Shown one piece after another: positions 35,122 to 49,975 of a stretch of DNA of 64,000 bases; the stretch's first letter is position 1; every line of letters starts with the position of its first letter. The DNA is from Megalonaias nervosa (taxonomy: Eukaryota; Mollusca; Bivalvia; Unionida; Unionidae), in assembly GCA_016617855.1 (NCBI GenBank), contig JAECUM010006816.1, positions 41,170 through 105,169 of the forward strand. Direction: 5' to 3'. Both the position numbers and the translations under genes were made by a program. The notes beneath the pieces are model-generated. The model made no database searches. It saw only the letters and a list, made by a program, of their open reading frames with translations, and was not told the DNA's origin.

Positions 35122-38100
35122 GCTTTTGGTTCTCTTTCTCTAATTTGAACTATGTCCTCTATTTCTTATTATTCATATTTATTCGTATTTGCATTCATCA
35201 TTGGTTTTAAGCAAGACTTATCTTCAAGTAGAAAATTCTTTGTGTTGCATACATACTATAAGTTATTGGATGGAGAGATGCATGAAGTGTATTTTGGCCA
35301 TGCAACTTTAAGAGATCACAATGGAAACTATCTATTGTAATTAATTTTAACTGGTAGGAGTACCTCGATTACATTATTGGGACTGCAAGTTGGTAAAATG
35401 CTTGATCAGCAACCACTTAAACAAGATTTTGTTTTACTTTCTAAAGCTTCATGATAAAATGGCATTTGAAACAACCCCAATAACATGTACATGAGGGCGC
35501 ATGTGTTTCATACCATAGTGTTCACTTTGATTTCATAGTTGCAGATAAAACATTACCGGAACTCCTCATCGATGGCAATCTGAAGCATTAAAGTCAATAT
35601 ATGAATAAACTAGACCATTCTTCCAAATGAATGGACACAGCAAAGACTGAATATGGCACATGACATGTATGATGTTGATGCATCTGTTATTAGAAAAGGA
35701 TTTCCTCGATATAATGCTCATTTTCTAGCCTCGTGATAACAGTCCATCAATATTTTGTTTTAACATTTGACTGTGTACTTGTATTATTGGATTCATTGCT
35801 GTATTTGTATCTTCACAAAAGTGAGTTGTCCAAAAACAGCCTTGACCATACATCACTTTTCGAATTTCACAACATAGCATTGTCCCATATGCTTCTGACC
35901 TCCATAATTATACTTTTAGGCTAACTCTTCAGTCACATAATATTTTGATTTTGCTTTCTATGTATTGTATATTTTTCTTGCCCAGTGATTTACAAAAACA
36001 GGCAATCTAAAGAATGGGCACTTCCTAGACACAGCAATGTGTGCCATTGTTACCCTATGACATGTTCACTTACAGTTTCTGACTAATTTTATGTAGAAAA
36101 TAATGCAGACAAGACCTGTAAAATCTTTTTAACAGAATTAGAAAGTGCTTTTCTATTTCTAAAACACAAATTGCCATTTACATATCGATGTTTAAGTTTC
36201 AAAACACAATTTTTTGTGTTTTTGTCATCAAGTGAAAACTTACAGGATAACAAAATGTTTTAATAAAAAGGTTATTTGGTACAGAGGCAATTAAAGAAAG
36301 CTGCCTTGCCCATGGACACACCATGGTAGCCAACCTGGGCTGATCTGATGGTAGGATTTAAACCATTGGCCATTCAGTCTCACACTAACTACTGAATCAC
36401 CACAGCTCCTGGCATATAGACATGTTATTTCTGGAGAGGAGTTTTAAATTTCATTGCAAATGGTAATAACAAAATCAGGAATATATAAGTATTTTATAAC
36501 AAAATAAGAGGATGTTTTTGAGGTTACAGTAAAGTAAAATATTTTGGTGTCATTAAATTTTTGCCAAAGCAATTCAGCATCTAACCTACCTGCAGTTTTG
36601 TTGAGAAACTGATGCTGTTGTTGTTGTTATGGGTTTAATGCCATTTTTCAGAATATGATAGGCTATATGTGGCAGCCAGTATATTTCATAGAAGAAAAAC
36701 CTGGGAAAACCCAGGGAAAAACCACTGACATATGGGAAGCTACTGGCAAGCTTTCTAACATACCCATGTTGGCAGAAACTGATACCTGTCACATTAATGT
36801 ATTACTTTTTTCAAATAAATGTCTGCAGATATAGCTTGTTACCAAACTGGCTAATATTTTGTGCTCACAAAATTTTTACAGTTTACACTAATTGGATTCA
36901 AATGAGATTGGGTAGCTGCAGTAGCTCAGTTGGTAGAGCAATGGATTTGTAATTCAAGGGTTCCAGTTTCAATAACTGCCCATGCTAGTCTGTTTCAGTT
37001 GTCAGGGTGTGTCCTTTGGAAGGATTATTAGCTCCCATTTCCTTGGCAAGATAGAGGCAATTAGGTGTTAAGAGTGCCATTGAAAACCAGTCAAGAATCA
37101 ATAAATGAAGGGATTTTTGTCATCTGTCAAATTCTTGGAAAGGGAGTAATTCGTGTATAATTATTTTGCAGGTGCTCATCCACATGGACATTCCAATAAC
37201 ATTAATGAAACAAGACAGATACTTCATACCAGGGAAGTTTTACACAGAGTAAGTACCCTTCAAAATATTTGTAGATCTATAACATCATTCCAAACTATAG
37301 ATTCTGTGAGAGAAAAAGCCCGTAAAGCATTCGTTATAAAGAGACTGTAATATATGAAGTTGTTTTTACTCCATAATCAAATGTTTTATGCACTTTATGT
37401 ATATATATCATCCATAAAAAATAGCTTTAGGTGGTGTATAGATGCCGTTATGATATATAGTATCATGACTTTATAAAGATATGACAGTACCAATCAGAAC
37501 CCCATTTATGATCTATGGTGTCATAATTTTATAAAGACATGAGAGTGCCAATCAGAATACCATCGTATTCTACAGTGTCATAATTTTTTAAAGATATGAC
37601 AGTGCCAATCAGAATACCATTATGATCGATAGTGTCATAATTTTATAAAGACATGACAGTGCCAGTCAGAATACCATTATGATGTATAGTGTCATAATTT
37701 TATAAAGACATAGTACCAGTCAGAATACCATTATGATGTATAGTGTCATAATTTTATAAAGACTTGACAGTGCCAATCAGAATACCATCATGGTCTGTAG
37801 TGTCATAATTATATAAAGACATGACAGTGCCAGTCAGAATACCATCATGCTCTACTGTGCCATGTGTTACCTGTTATGTATGTAGCAGTTTTCACCATTT
37901 GTGGATGAACTAGAAAGACACAGCTTCGTTAGTGAGGATACAAGTTCTTCTGCAGTTACATTTCCCTATATTTTGTTTCCTTATGAAAAGATATATATCA
38001 AACTATATTTTTCAGAAGAAAAGAAGTTTACATGAACCGTATAATTCCAACCCTCAGACCAGATATGTGGAATTATTTTTAGTCAATGACTACAGAACAG

Positions 38101-41100
38101 TAAGTTAATTAATTACATACATGTGGTTTTCCATAATTATATTTAGTCCATGACTACAGAACAGTAAGTAAATTAATTACATACATGTGGTTTTCCATAA
38201 TTGAAGAGAAAAATCTTTTCTATTTTGATTCCACTTCAGTGCCACTTTCTTAAGTTTTTATTTTTTTGTGTTCTGATTACATGTTTTGATAAAACTTTTA
38301 TAAATAATTTTCTCTGAAAATATTTGCCTTGTATTTCTGTTATGTTTTCAGATTGTATGAGACTCAGATTTACCCTCAAACAATGTTAGGTGTTTAAAGT
38401 ATGATGAGAAGCTAGCAAAATATGATGGTCTGTAATGTGAATAGAAAATATCCAGGATTGGAAATAAACATCTCCTACATTTGCTTTTGGTTTTGTCATG
38501 GGTATGCAGTAAATATAGAATTTCCTGCTTTTATGCTCTTGCCAGATCTATTTTGGGGGTATATAGTGTCACATGTCTGTCTGTCTCATGTCTCATTCCA
38601 TCCCATTGTAAATTTTGTTCATGTACTTAAATTTTGAAGAACTTCATGTATTCGAACCAAATTTGGCCCAAGTCTCTACAAGAAAAAGATCTAAGTCGAG
38701 TTCAGTGTTCACCAGTTTCCAACAAAATTTGATGAAGTTATGTCCCCTGTTTGACTTCGGCACTGCGTCCTTCTGTTCCATCATAAATTTATTTCCACTA
38801 AATAACTTTTGAAGAATTTCATGGATTCAAACCAAACTTAGTATGGTTTTATATTAAGAAAACCTAGGTCATATTCAGTACTTATAATTTTCCATCATAA
38901 TGTAATAGTTACAGCACTTTGCCTTTCTATTGCATTATAATTTTGTTTCTGCTCATAACATTTGAAAGATTTTATACAGTCAAGCCAAATTTTGATTTGA
39001 GGATTTACATTAGGAAGACCAAACTAAAGTTTCATATTCACCATTTCAAGAAAAATTTAATGGAGTTATGGCCCCTGTTTGGCATAACACGTTGCCTTAA
39101 ATTGCATCAGAAATTTGTTTCTGCTCAAACCAAGAACTTAATGCACTAAAACCAAATTTGTTGTGAAGCGTTTCGTTAAGAAGATGCATGTCAAGTTTGA
39201 TTTTCACCATTTTCTGACAAATTATAAGGAGTTTAGGCCCTGAGATTGACCTAACATTTTGCACTTCTGATGCATCTTAGTGGCAGCAGCATCTTTATCA
39301 TTTTGACAGATTTCTAGTATATTCCCATGAGTTATATAAATGAATTCAGCTCAGAATGTCTTTGTAATTGAAATTTGGTGCATCCATATGTTCCAGCTGC
39401 ATGAAAAGTTATTAGGTTAAGAAATGTTTTGCTGTGCAGAATTTGACAAAATTAACCTTCAGATGAAATTAAAAATCTGTAAACCTTGTTTAACAAATAT
39501 GTAGGTACAAGGGTGGAGGAAAAATAATATTGTATACGAAATAATCATCTAAGGGAGACAACTCTAATACACTATGGTTGGAAAGGGACAATTAGTAATT
39601 TTATATCACAAGCATGGTTAAGATCTTATTAGTGGAAAGACAAGTAAACAGCTACTTGTGTGACTGCTTCATGTTTTATAAATGATAATTACAAATTTGA
39701 TTTTAAAAAAATGAAACTGAATAAGATCTTTTTTTTTCAAAATAAAATACACATAGAATCAGCCCTCATCATGAAATGTAGAAAAGACTTGCTCCATATG
39801 ACTGGTGTTTATTTTATTTTTAGTATGACAAGTTAGGCAGAGATGAAAGAAGATTGATTCAGCAGTCACAGATTATTGCCAATATTGTTAGTATGGTAAG
39901 TAACAAGTTATGTAATTACCTCTGAATAGAATGATATATGCAAAACTAAACATAACTAAGGTGTAGGGAGTAGTATCCTTAATGGGAGAGACTTCAAACT
40001 TAAAATTGTCAAAATGATACATTGTATGTTTGTCTATCATTATGTAGGGATGCAGGCAATGTTTAAATGGAATCCAATCTCCTTTAAATGTCTTTGTTCA
40101 TCCCCTCTGAATTTCAGACTGTTGTTTCTTATCCCCAATAATGACTTTTATGTTGGAACTTGTTTGTGTATGTGAGACCAATATCTTTGTAAAAGTTTTG
40201 CTTCTCTGGCACTTGCCTTAAATTTCAGGCAACATTTAAGAGTGCACTTGCACTCTTCATACCTCCACTGGCTTATGTGCATGGTCTACAAAATTTCTAA
40301 AATATTTTACACTAAGGGAAATATTATTTTGGTTAGATATTCATTGATTTATCATGAATCAATCAGTAGCTCTGTTAATTACGCATGTAGTTATACTAGA
40401 GCATCAATCATCAAAACAAATTAGGGGATATATTACAGGTTCATGAGATAGTCATGAATTTGGATATAGTGTAAATTTGTAATTGCAGCAAAACATTTTA
40501 AGATCAAATTCCCTTGGTACCAGATAAATATTTTGTATGATTTAGATGGCTTTGGCTTACTGGGGTTCACGATTTACACCTAAAAATGACATGCTTTTAG
40601 GTGTTTTGTCACATAGAATTTAATGTTTACATGTTGTTGTTTTGTTTCTTCACAAAATTAATAAATAGTTGGTTTTCAAGGTAGATATATGTGGTAAATA
40701 TTATTTCATTGCATCAGTTGGTGTTAAAATGTTGAATTTTAATTTACTTTGCCAGACTTTGGGCTGTTTGAAGACCATTCGTTGGCCACATGATCTGTTT
40801 CAGTCTCAGTTCTGTGGGGTTCATGTTAGTGTCAAATTTACATTTAGGTTTGAAAATATCTTTGGTTTTAAGGTTAGAGTTGTTTTGGTGCATTGAGTTA
40901 AAATTCATTGTAATTAAAGAATTTCATCTACAGAGTTTTTGGTCTTCAGAGAGAGTTTGCTGTATTTGAAATGATTTTTGGTGTAATGATATTTTGATTG
41001 GAATAATCCAAATTCTACCATAGTGCATTATTACATGATTTTAATGAGAGATGTCTTTTTGTTGGCTGATGAAGTCACATTATTTGCAACAAGTGAGATA

Positions 41101-44100
41101 GCAGAGTTGCAACATCACTGATGTTTACATAATCTGTTTTTATGTTGTCTCTTGGCTTCTCCTTTGAATATATTACCTGATCACATTAACATTTGCAAAA
41201 TTCTCCATTGCCTCTTGAATCCTGTAATCATGAAAGACAATAGTTTGTCTTTCCCATCTATGGTCCATATAGAGAAGGGAAGAAACTCTTCCCAACCCTG
41301 CCCTTTATTGTCCCTTACCACTGCTAGGTGGTTACAGTTGTTGACCAGTTTTTCGCTTTTGCTGATATGAGATAGACAGCATCCAATACCTTTTACAGAA
41401 TCTTAGCTAATCTTTTTATTATTACACCATTCTTTGATAAAATTGGTATATTTGTAATTTATTATTTAATTTATTTTGTGTGCTTGACCTTTGTTCATGA
41501 TTGAGGGTAGAGTAGCTATGGCCTACATGTTTTTTTTTTATGTTTGTAAGTTATAAATAAGTTGTTTACTGATATTTACATTCAAGGCTTAGCCTTGTTT
41601 AAAAAATTTTGAATATTCTGGAAACAAAGTTTTAACCCACATCTCGGTCATTGTATTATGTCTTAGGATTTCATACAAGTTTGAAGTAAACAGAATGAAT
41701 CCATTCCTATCTTAAGATCAGTCTCTGAAATCGTTTTCATTTGTGTTCAGATATAATCTGAGGAATCATTTATTTAAAAATTATCCATTGGAATTGCAAA
41801 ATGCTCATTGAGCTTTTTGGAAAAAGTCACTGTTTTTGGATTTCAGACACATTCTGAATTATATCATTAGGATACATTATGACTATTGATTCATAGCTTA
41901 TTCAAGACTGCTGGTACATCAGCACATTTGGAATACTCTATACTGTTGGATTTGTGGTAGAATTTTTAGGATTATTTGGGATTTAATTCACAATACTGTA
42001 TGTTCCTTTTAAATATTTACTTTGTATTCTCAGGAAATAAATTATTTGTTGAATTTTACAAAACTTGGTTGCTTTCTTTCTGTTACTTAGTTTAAGACCA
42101 TAGAGATATGACATAGTATTAAGTGTAATGGTATGTACTATATGTTCCAGTCATTATTTTGTTAATTTTTTATATATATGAATATATACATGAATATCTT
42201 ACAGTAAGTTACTTTGTTGTGGGGGTTTTTTCTGACCTCGTGCTCAGACATGTTTTTTTACTTTTCCCACACACTTGCAATATTTATTTGCTTGTTTAGA
42301 GATAAGTGTTGTTCTCTTGTGCAGATGAACACATTTGGTTTGTTATTTCCTAAAACATTTTCATCATTCTTGTCTTCAGAAAAGTAAAGCATGTGGATGA
42401 AATGCAGAAGGTTTAAAGTAAATGAAGACATGCATGGGGCATACATTGTTCCACTGTTAGTCACTGGGAATCTTTCACTTTGGTGAGCTGTGCTGTATAA
42501 CATCCAGCCACATTTTGGTATGTAGAGCTATATAGGGATAAAATAGGGATAAAGTTGATTAATAGGGCATTGCATCACATACTGGCTAATGCCCTGACAG
42601 TTTCAGTGAACCTGGATCTTTGAGACAAGACACTTGCCTGCACTCATCAGCCCTAAAGCCACATCATGTCTTGGCTGTGCAGTTTGCTCCTTTCAACACA
42701 CTACTGCTGTTAGTGGAAATATTGAGGAAGCACATAAGAAAGCATCACAGGAACTGCCTCTTCAACTCACCTTCTAACCTGAACCTACTTTCTGGCCAAA
42801 CCAATTTCAACCACAGTGATGAGGCAGTTGCCAGCAAAAGGATAAGAGGTAGAATAATGCTCAAAGACAACAGTTGTTGTTTCTTCAGTCCATTTCCAAA
42901 AGCAAGAGAAAGTCTCAAATCAGGAGGCAGTTTAACAAATGGGAAAGGAAACAAGGATCCTCGTTCCCCAAGCCTCCTAACAGCGAACATTGACTTACCA
43001 CCCCAAAGGCAGCAGTTGTTTCTGCAGTCCATGTCAGAAAGGAAGAGCAAGTCTTGAATCAGGAGACAGTTTAACAAGATGGGAAAGGAAACAAGGTTCC
43101 TCCTTTCCCAAGCCTCCTAACAACCAACATTGACTTGCCACCCCAACTTCCCACATAGAGCCTTCCTAGGATGCCATACTCCTTCATTTTTGAAAAGTGT
43201 GTATCAACTTAACTTCCCAAAGATGAATCGGTGATCCAAGTTGGTTGGAGGGCTTCAGATTTCATTTATCTAACCCCACCCCTTTTGATTTCCCCTTCCA
43301 TGATGGACTTGCTGTCCTGTCTGGAGAAGTCAGGAATTTTAGAGAAGAAGATCTCATCACTCTTTGACAAGTGGGTGGTGGAGATAGTTCACAAGCTGAA
43401 CTTGCCTGGGGTTTTATTCCAGAATATTTCTGGTACCCCAGGACAACAGGAATCTCAGACCAATCATAGACCATAGTCGACTCAACAAGTACTTTTATAT
43501 GTCAATATTAAAAGTGGAGATGGCAAGTTCAGTCAGACATTTGGTAAAAATGGATGAATTTGTGGTTAGTGTAGACTTAAAGAAGCATGCTTTCACCTCA
43601 TTATACACACGTCCTCATGCAGGTTCCTTTGATATCCAAGGAACCATTGACCAATTTGACACTCTCCTGTTTGAACTCAATATCATCCCATAAGTTTTCA
43701 CCAAGTTCATTAACTGTATCATCTCTTCTGGTCAACCTTGTCAGCAGTGATGGCAGTGTATCTTGATGACATCCTCCAAAAACAAATGATAAGTTTATCT
43801 TTTGCAAAAGGCAGTAATGATCTTTCCCTTTTGAGACTATTTTCTGATCAGTTGGAATAAGTCAGTCCTTACACCATCCCAGCATTTCCTCCACCTAGGC
43901 ATGGAATTTTTACAAACTTCAATCTGGTTTCACTCCCTTAGTTGCACTTGTCATGGTTGATTGAGCTCAGAGTCAGTTTCCAACAGGGAGTTGATTTACT
44001 TGAGATTTTTCAGTTCCTCAGACTAATTAGCATGTGGCAGATTCAATTCTCCTTGGCTGCCTTTTTAGGTGCCCTTTACAAATGACCCTGCTAACTCAAC

Positions 44101-47100
44101 CCAGCTTATACAGTTGGGGAATCCATATGATGTCCAGCTTCAATAGTGGTGCCAAAGAGATTCTTCTTTACATCAGCATCCTAGAAATTAAGGCCGTGGT
44201 AAAAGCATTTCATTTCTGGAAGATCCAATTATATTTAAATGTAGTCCTCATTATTTTGGACAATTCTGAAGTCGTGACCAATCTCTTCAAATAAGGGGGG
44301 ATGAAATCTGTGCGTACTGGTTTGAAATTTCACTGCTGGTTCATCCATATCAATTAAATGGCTCAGATCAGACATATTCCAGGCAGGCTTAATGACCTCA
44401 CTGATTCACCTCTTAGAAAAGGCCTGATCCTTCACACTGAGTAGTCAATTCACCCAATGATCTTTCATTGGATTTTTTTGCTTTGGGGTTGCCCATGATA
44501 CATCTTTTTGTGATGAGGTGAAATCACAAACTGTCCATCTTCATCTCACCATTCCCAGACCCAGAGTCATGGGCCATGGATGCACATAATCCAGAACTTG
44601 AGCGGTCACAAAAGCAAAGTGATTCTGATAGCCCATCTCAGGTGGGACAGATCCTGGGTGAACAGTCTGCTCCATCTGTTAATAGACTTCTCAGGAAAAT
44701 TTCCCCAAGACCCAGCTAGCCCAGACAGTCATGGTCACAGGTGTTTCAAATGCCTGAACAAATTACTTCTTCCTTGGCTCTTGTCACGGGAGCCTTGAAA
44801 AGAAAATTTAATTTTTCTGTCATGGAGAGAATCTCACACACTAAAGGGCCATCCACTCTGAAGGTGTACAGTTGGAAATGGCAGGATTTCAGGGACTAGC
44901 ATCATCTCTTTGAGTGCCTCAATCCTAGAATTGGCTAACATTTTTCTCTGGCTCTGTGAGGAGTAAATGTTACCCCCCACCACTCCAAGTAGAGGCTATT
45001 GCCTGTGATCTCAGACACAATCAGACCTAATAGAGGGGGGGGGGGCAGCAGTGCCACTTTCCTCCAGTCACACTGGGGAAAGAGGAAAGTGGGTAATATG
45101 GTCAGCGTATATTCGAAGATCTCAAGACATTAAGTACACTCATGAATGTTTCAGCTTTTGAAAACAGAGCTGTCTCGGCAGGCCTCATGTTTGAAATGGA
45201 ACTTGATGATCTGAGACATAATAAATGCAGTTGGCATGTGCTTACAGTCAACTTTCGCAAGCTTTTAACTCTGTGATTTAACAGCACAATGGACAGTCAC
45301 TTAAACAACGACAACAGTACCTGTGTAAGAGATAAAGAAGCAAAGACTTTTTCTAAGTAAATCACCACGCAGATCCTGTGAAAGTGCTGTTTAATGCCAG
45401 AGATAAGGCTGTGCTAACATTAAACTGGTCTGGTGATGGTCTGGGCTGCAGGGACATAACCTATCAGATTCATGCCTTGTCTTGGCTTTGTTTGGAATAT
45501 AGACAGGAATTCCATGATTACTGGATTCAAGAGGTAATGGAGCATCTTTCTAACTCTTGTATGATCAGTATGTATTCTTGGAGAAGCATAATTTACAAAA
45601 AAATTTCCAATTTTGATTTTCTGAAAGAAGTTAAATGAGAAAATATTTCAGTAAATCCTTTAATAAAATGATTGTATACCTTTGTTTCAATAAGTATACA
45701 GCAAAACCAATCATGTTGTTCTCCAGTTAATGTCCTTCCATGTAAGGTTTACTTGTTCATAAAGCTTCGTATTCACTTTTCCAAAGGTAAATAATTGCCC
45801 AGTATATACTCTTTTTCAAGTCAATTCCACCTGTAAATAACACAGAACCTGATCTTAGGGCCTGTGTTGTTGGTTCAGCTGATTACTTTTAACAAATTGC
45901 ATAGACCTAGATCTGTAATTTCATTATGCGACATCAGATCTATGTCTCTGCAGTTTGTAGATGGATTCAAATTGTAAGCGAGTAAATATTTCATATTATT
46001 ACTTTCATAACAATTATCCTAAATTCCAGGTCATACTCACTCAGTAGTAATGCAACATTTTTCCTCACAGTGATTTCTGCCTGACAAAAGAAAGTATTGT
46101 GCTTATGCAATTAATTTTTGATCAAGATATGAAAGTAATAAAACAGTTACCAGCTTTTGTTTAACTCAGAACATTGTTGGGTTTTTGTATCTGTGAAATA
46201 GAGATATTGGTTGACGCTTTATGTTGGTCAATATCATATTTCCCAGCTCAAATAAATAATGTATTGAAGTCAAAATAAAATCATAATTGTGTATTGTCCA
46301 TGCCTTCAGCTGTACCAGCCATTGAATATCTTCGTAATATTGGTGGGAATAGAGAACTGGACTTCTGGCGATCAAATTTCCATTACAAATGATGCTGATG
46401 AAACTCTCAAGAACTTCCTGCACTATAGAAAGGAGAGGATAAATCCATATCATGCAAATGATAATGCTCAACTTGTCAGGTATCGATACATATACCATAT
46501 TTAATGCATGTGCAAAACTTTTTCAAGAAATCAAAGGAGAAAAATACAAACTTTCCTGCATGTAGTGATCTCCAAAAAATAAAAAATTTTCATAATAAAT
46601 TTAGAGAATTTGCTAATTTTATTGTACATTCAGTGTAATAAATATAAAAGTGTACACTTATTTTTGTTTAATAATTAATGCTGTAATAATAATAATTATT
46701 TTCATTCATGCATATGCCGACAAAGTTGTTAGTTTATAGTTATACACATTTGTATTTCTTTTATAGACCCAGTGAAAGGCCTTATATTTTTATCTTTTTT
46801 TTTTTTTTTTTTTTTTATATTCACATCACAATAATAAAGTTTTCTTATTTTTTGCTCAATGCACATGCAGCTATAAGTAGTGCAGATTAGGATCTGCCAT
46901 TGAATATTGTGCGGACAGATCAGGGTCTATTCTGTTCATTTAAAAGGAGAAATAGATCAAACATTGGGTGAATCTGCCAGCATGTTATATAAGAGTCTAG
47001 ACTGGGTATGTTCTATTCATATGAAATCAGTAATAGATCAAACAATGTAGACCCTGATTTACAGGGTCTGCAGCGGACCTCAGAAAACCTAAAATTTCAT

Positions 47101-48769
47101 TTTGACCTTAAAAACCGGGGGGGGGGGGAAACGAAAAAAAGCCTTTGAAAAAATGGAAGGAAACCTAAATATAAAAACAAAATCTAAAAATTTGAAAAAA
47201 TTATCAACAGCTGTACCCTAAACCCACTTAAAAAGCATTTTATTGGGTGGTTGAGAAGGCACCTGAATTATGCAAGTTAAAGACATCCCGGTCATTTTAT
47301 TCCATAATTCATTATCATAGACTCATAAGGGCATATCATTGTCAACATTTTTAAAAAGAGCAAGAGTTGTACCCTTCAGTAGATATATTTGGAAAGTTAA
47401 ACTAACGTACCTTGCCTGAAATTGTGTTTTGAATTAAGTGAATCAGGCATGTAATCCAAACTTTAAGATGCATTGCCAACATTATGAAAGTTGCATATAT
47501 AGTTAGTGACATCATTCTAAAGGCTGGAAAATGTGTTACACTGCACAAGTATGTGAACTTTTGGACAAATATTTGCACACCATATAACAGTTTTGTAACT
47601 TTTCAGTAACCAGATATGTAATTTTAATAGGTCTGATCACCACTTTAAGGGGTACAGACATCTGGGCTGTACATTTGGTGATTGTTAGCGCCAACCCATA
47701 GACTTATAAACACGGATTAATCACTTCGTATTCTTGAAGAGTGTTGTTGAGTATTGTCTTGACTTTTAATTTACTACTCAGTTTTCAGGTACAAGAACAT
47801 GTGCAATTGAAACAGGGAAACCCCAAATTACCCTAGATAGGAATTCAGGAAAAACATGTGGGATACATATTGTCACTGTCTTGCTAATTCCCTTCAAGAA
47901 ATATGGAATATCACAACATTTATTTAGTTTATGGTACTATAAAAATGTTTTATATTTTGAAACCCCAAATGTCGCAAATTTTGACTACATGCTATTTTTA
48001 TTTGTCAAATTTTGATCATCTCCTTGCATAATATTTTAGAGTTCAAGTAGGGAAAAACAAAATTATGTAATAATGAGACCCCATTACGTCCAGAACTGGA
48101 AATAGTACTATTTAAAAGAGCATAATTAAGAAAACCATGTGCATAGCTGGTAGCAATAGTAAATCTTGTTTCCAACTAAGTTGGCTTTCAAAACTGGTGT
48201 ATGCCCGATGGTTGGAAAGTGACAGTGACGTTTTTTAGGTACATTGCAAATAAAAAGTGTGCAGGGGATAAAGTAGTGGAAATCAAGGCACTTGAAATGT
48301 AGCTGGATGAGAAGCTCGAAGAGTTTAAAAATCCATATAAGAAAAATATATTGGCCCTAGGAAAGGATATTGTATATACAGTGTATTGTGTATGAACTGT
48401 TCATAAAAGTGCAGGACTAAAGATGACATTGGGTAAATGTTTAAAAATTTGTTTAATGGATTATTTGTTGGGCAGTGTACAGGAGGACATTTTAGTGGAA
48501 ATTTCTTAGCGCTTGTAGGTATTTGTTTTTTAATTATTTATTAATTTTCACTTTATTTTTATTTTATTAGAAACAAACTCAGAAAGCATATTTTATCAAA
48601 TTTTTAATGACAGTTACGCTCACCATGGAGATAATATTGTAACAGCTTTGTTTCTTGAACCTAAAAAGTTTTTTAAAACTTTGAAAAACTTAAAATAAAC
48701 CTCATTTTAAAATTTAATTTCACTTCTAACCCTTTTATTATACAAAAGCAGGTTAGGATCTGGGCTGCA

Positions 48770-48865
<96 letters not shown>

Positions 48866-49930
48866 TTTGGATTTTTAACATAGCTTTGACAATTTTTCAG
48901 TCATATCACTACGATGTCCACAGTGTGGCAATTTATAGTGATGTCTAGTACTGGGGCATCATGTTGCAGACATGTAGCATGATGTCCCACCCATTCACAT
49001 TATCCTGACACCTGGGCTGGGTCTATTCTGTTTTTATTGAAGTCAAAAGTCGGTTGAAAAGCTTAAACCCTTATCTGATAGTAGCTGATCAAGGTCTATG
49101 CAGTTCACTTGAACTCGGAAATGGAACCAGGTTCATAATCTATCAGCATGTTATACAGCAATAGATCAGGGTCTGTGCTATGTCTGTACTGTTTGCTTGA
49201 AACCAGAAATAGATCAAACAGAATACACTCTTATCTGCCATAATATTGTACATCAACAGATCAGTGTCTTTGCTGTTCACTCGAAACTGGTAGTAGATCA
49301 AACTGAATAGACCCATATTTGCCAGAATATAAATACAACACTAGATCAGTGTCTCCTGTGACAATGCTGTTGACATGAAATCAGAAGTAAAACAAATAGG
49401 TGGACCCAGATCAGCAAGCACTTTATACACTTGAAGCACTTGAAACCAGAAGCAAATAGAACATGTAGACCCAGATCAGCCAGGATATTATACAACAGCA
49501 GAATAGGGTCTATGCTGTTGGCTTGAAATCAGAAGTAGATCAGAATTTTTAGACATGGTTTTAACAGCTCATTATGGGGGCCCCGAGTGGCCCAGTGGTC
49601 TAAAGTGCTCTCCATTACGGATCACTGCCATCTCACCTCTGTCTGCGTGGGTTCGAGTCTTGGATTCGGCGAATGTGGATATGTGAGAAAGCTTGCCAGT
49701 TGCTTCTCGTGGGTCGGTGGTTCTTTCCGGGTATTTCCCAGTTTCTTCCTCCACCATTAATACTGGCCGCCATATATAGCCTATCATGTGCTGAAAAATG
49801 GCGTTAAGCCCTACAACAACAACAACAACAACAGCTCATTACGCCACAGTAGATCAGGGTATATGCTGTGTCTGCAGTGTTGAAACCAAAAGAGGTAGAA
49901 CCTGGTACGCCAACTTTTTATATAATAATG

Positions 49931-49975
<45 letters not shown>

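Larger units (their letters stand above)
34798..37171. other. Intron with (TA)n, two SINEs and diffuse repeats
   Basis: No other coding exon seen. Contains (TA)n at 35084-35119, a partial family A SINE and a different tRNA-derived SINE just before exon d. Confidence 0.7.
39896..46309. other. Intron carrying the DIRS-like element
   Basis: Besides the element at 42.6-45.1 kb I see no other exon. A chance 75-codon ORF at 40669 has no motif. Confidence 0.7.

Noticed and set aside
36905..36980. Possible functional Thr tRNA
   Set aside because: The T arm and acceptor stem are degraded and the sequence continues as a SINE body.
37436..37865. Regular repeats that could suggest a CRISPR array
   Set aside because: Unit and spacing are contiguous tandem repeats without distinct spacers, in an animal intron.
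42258..42503. 81-codon minus-strand ORF
   Set aside because: No motif, no splice context, composition like intron; treated as chance.
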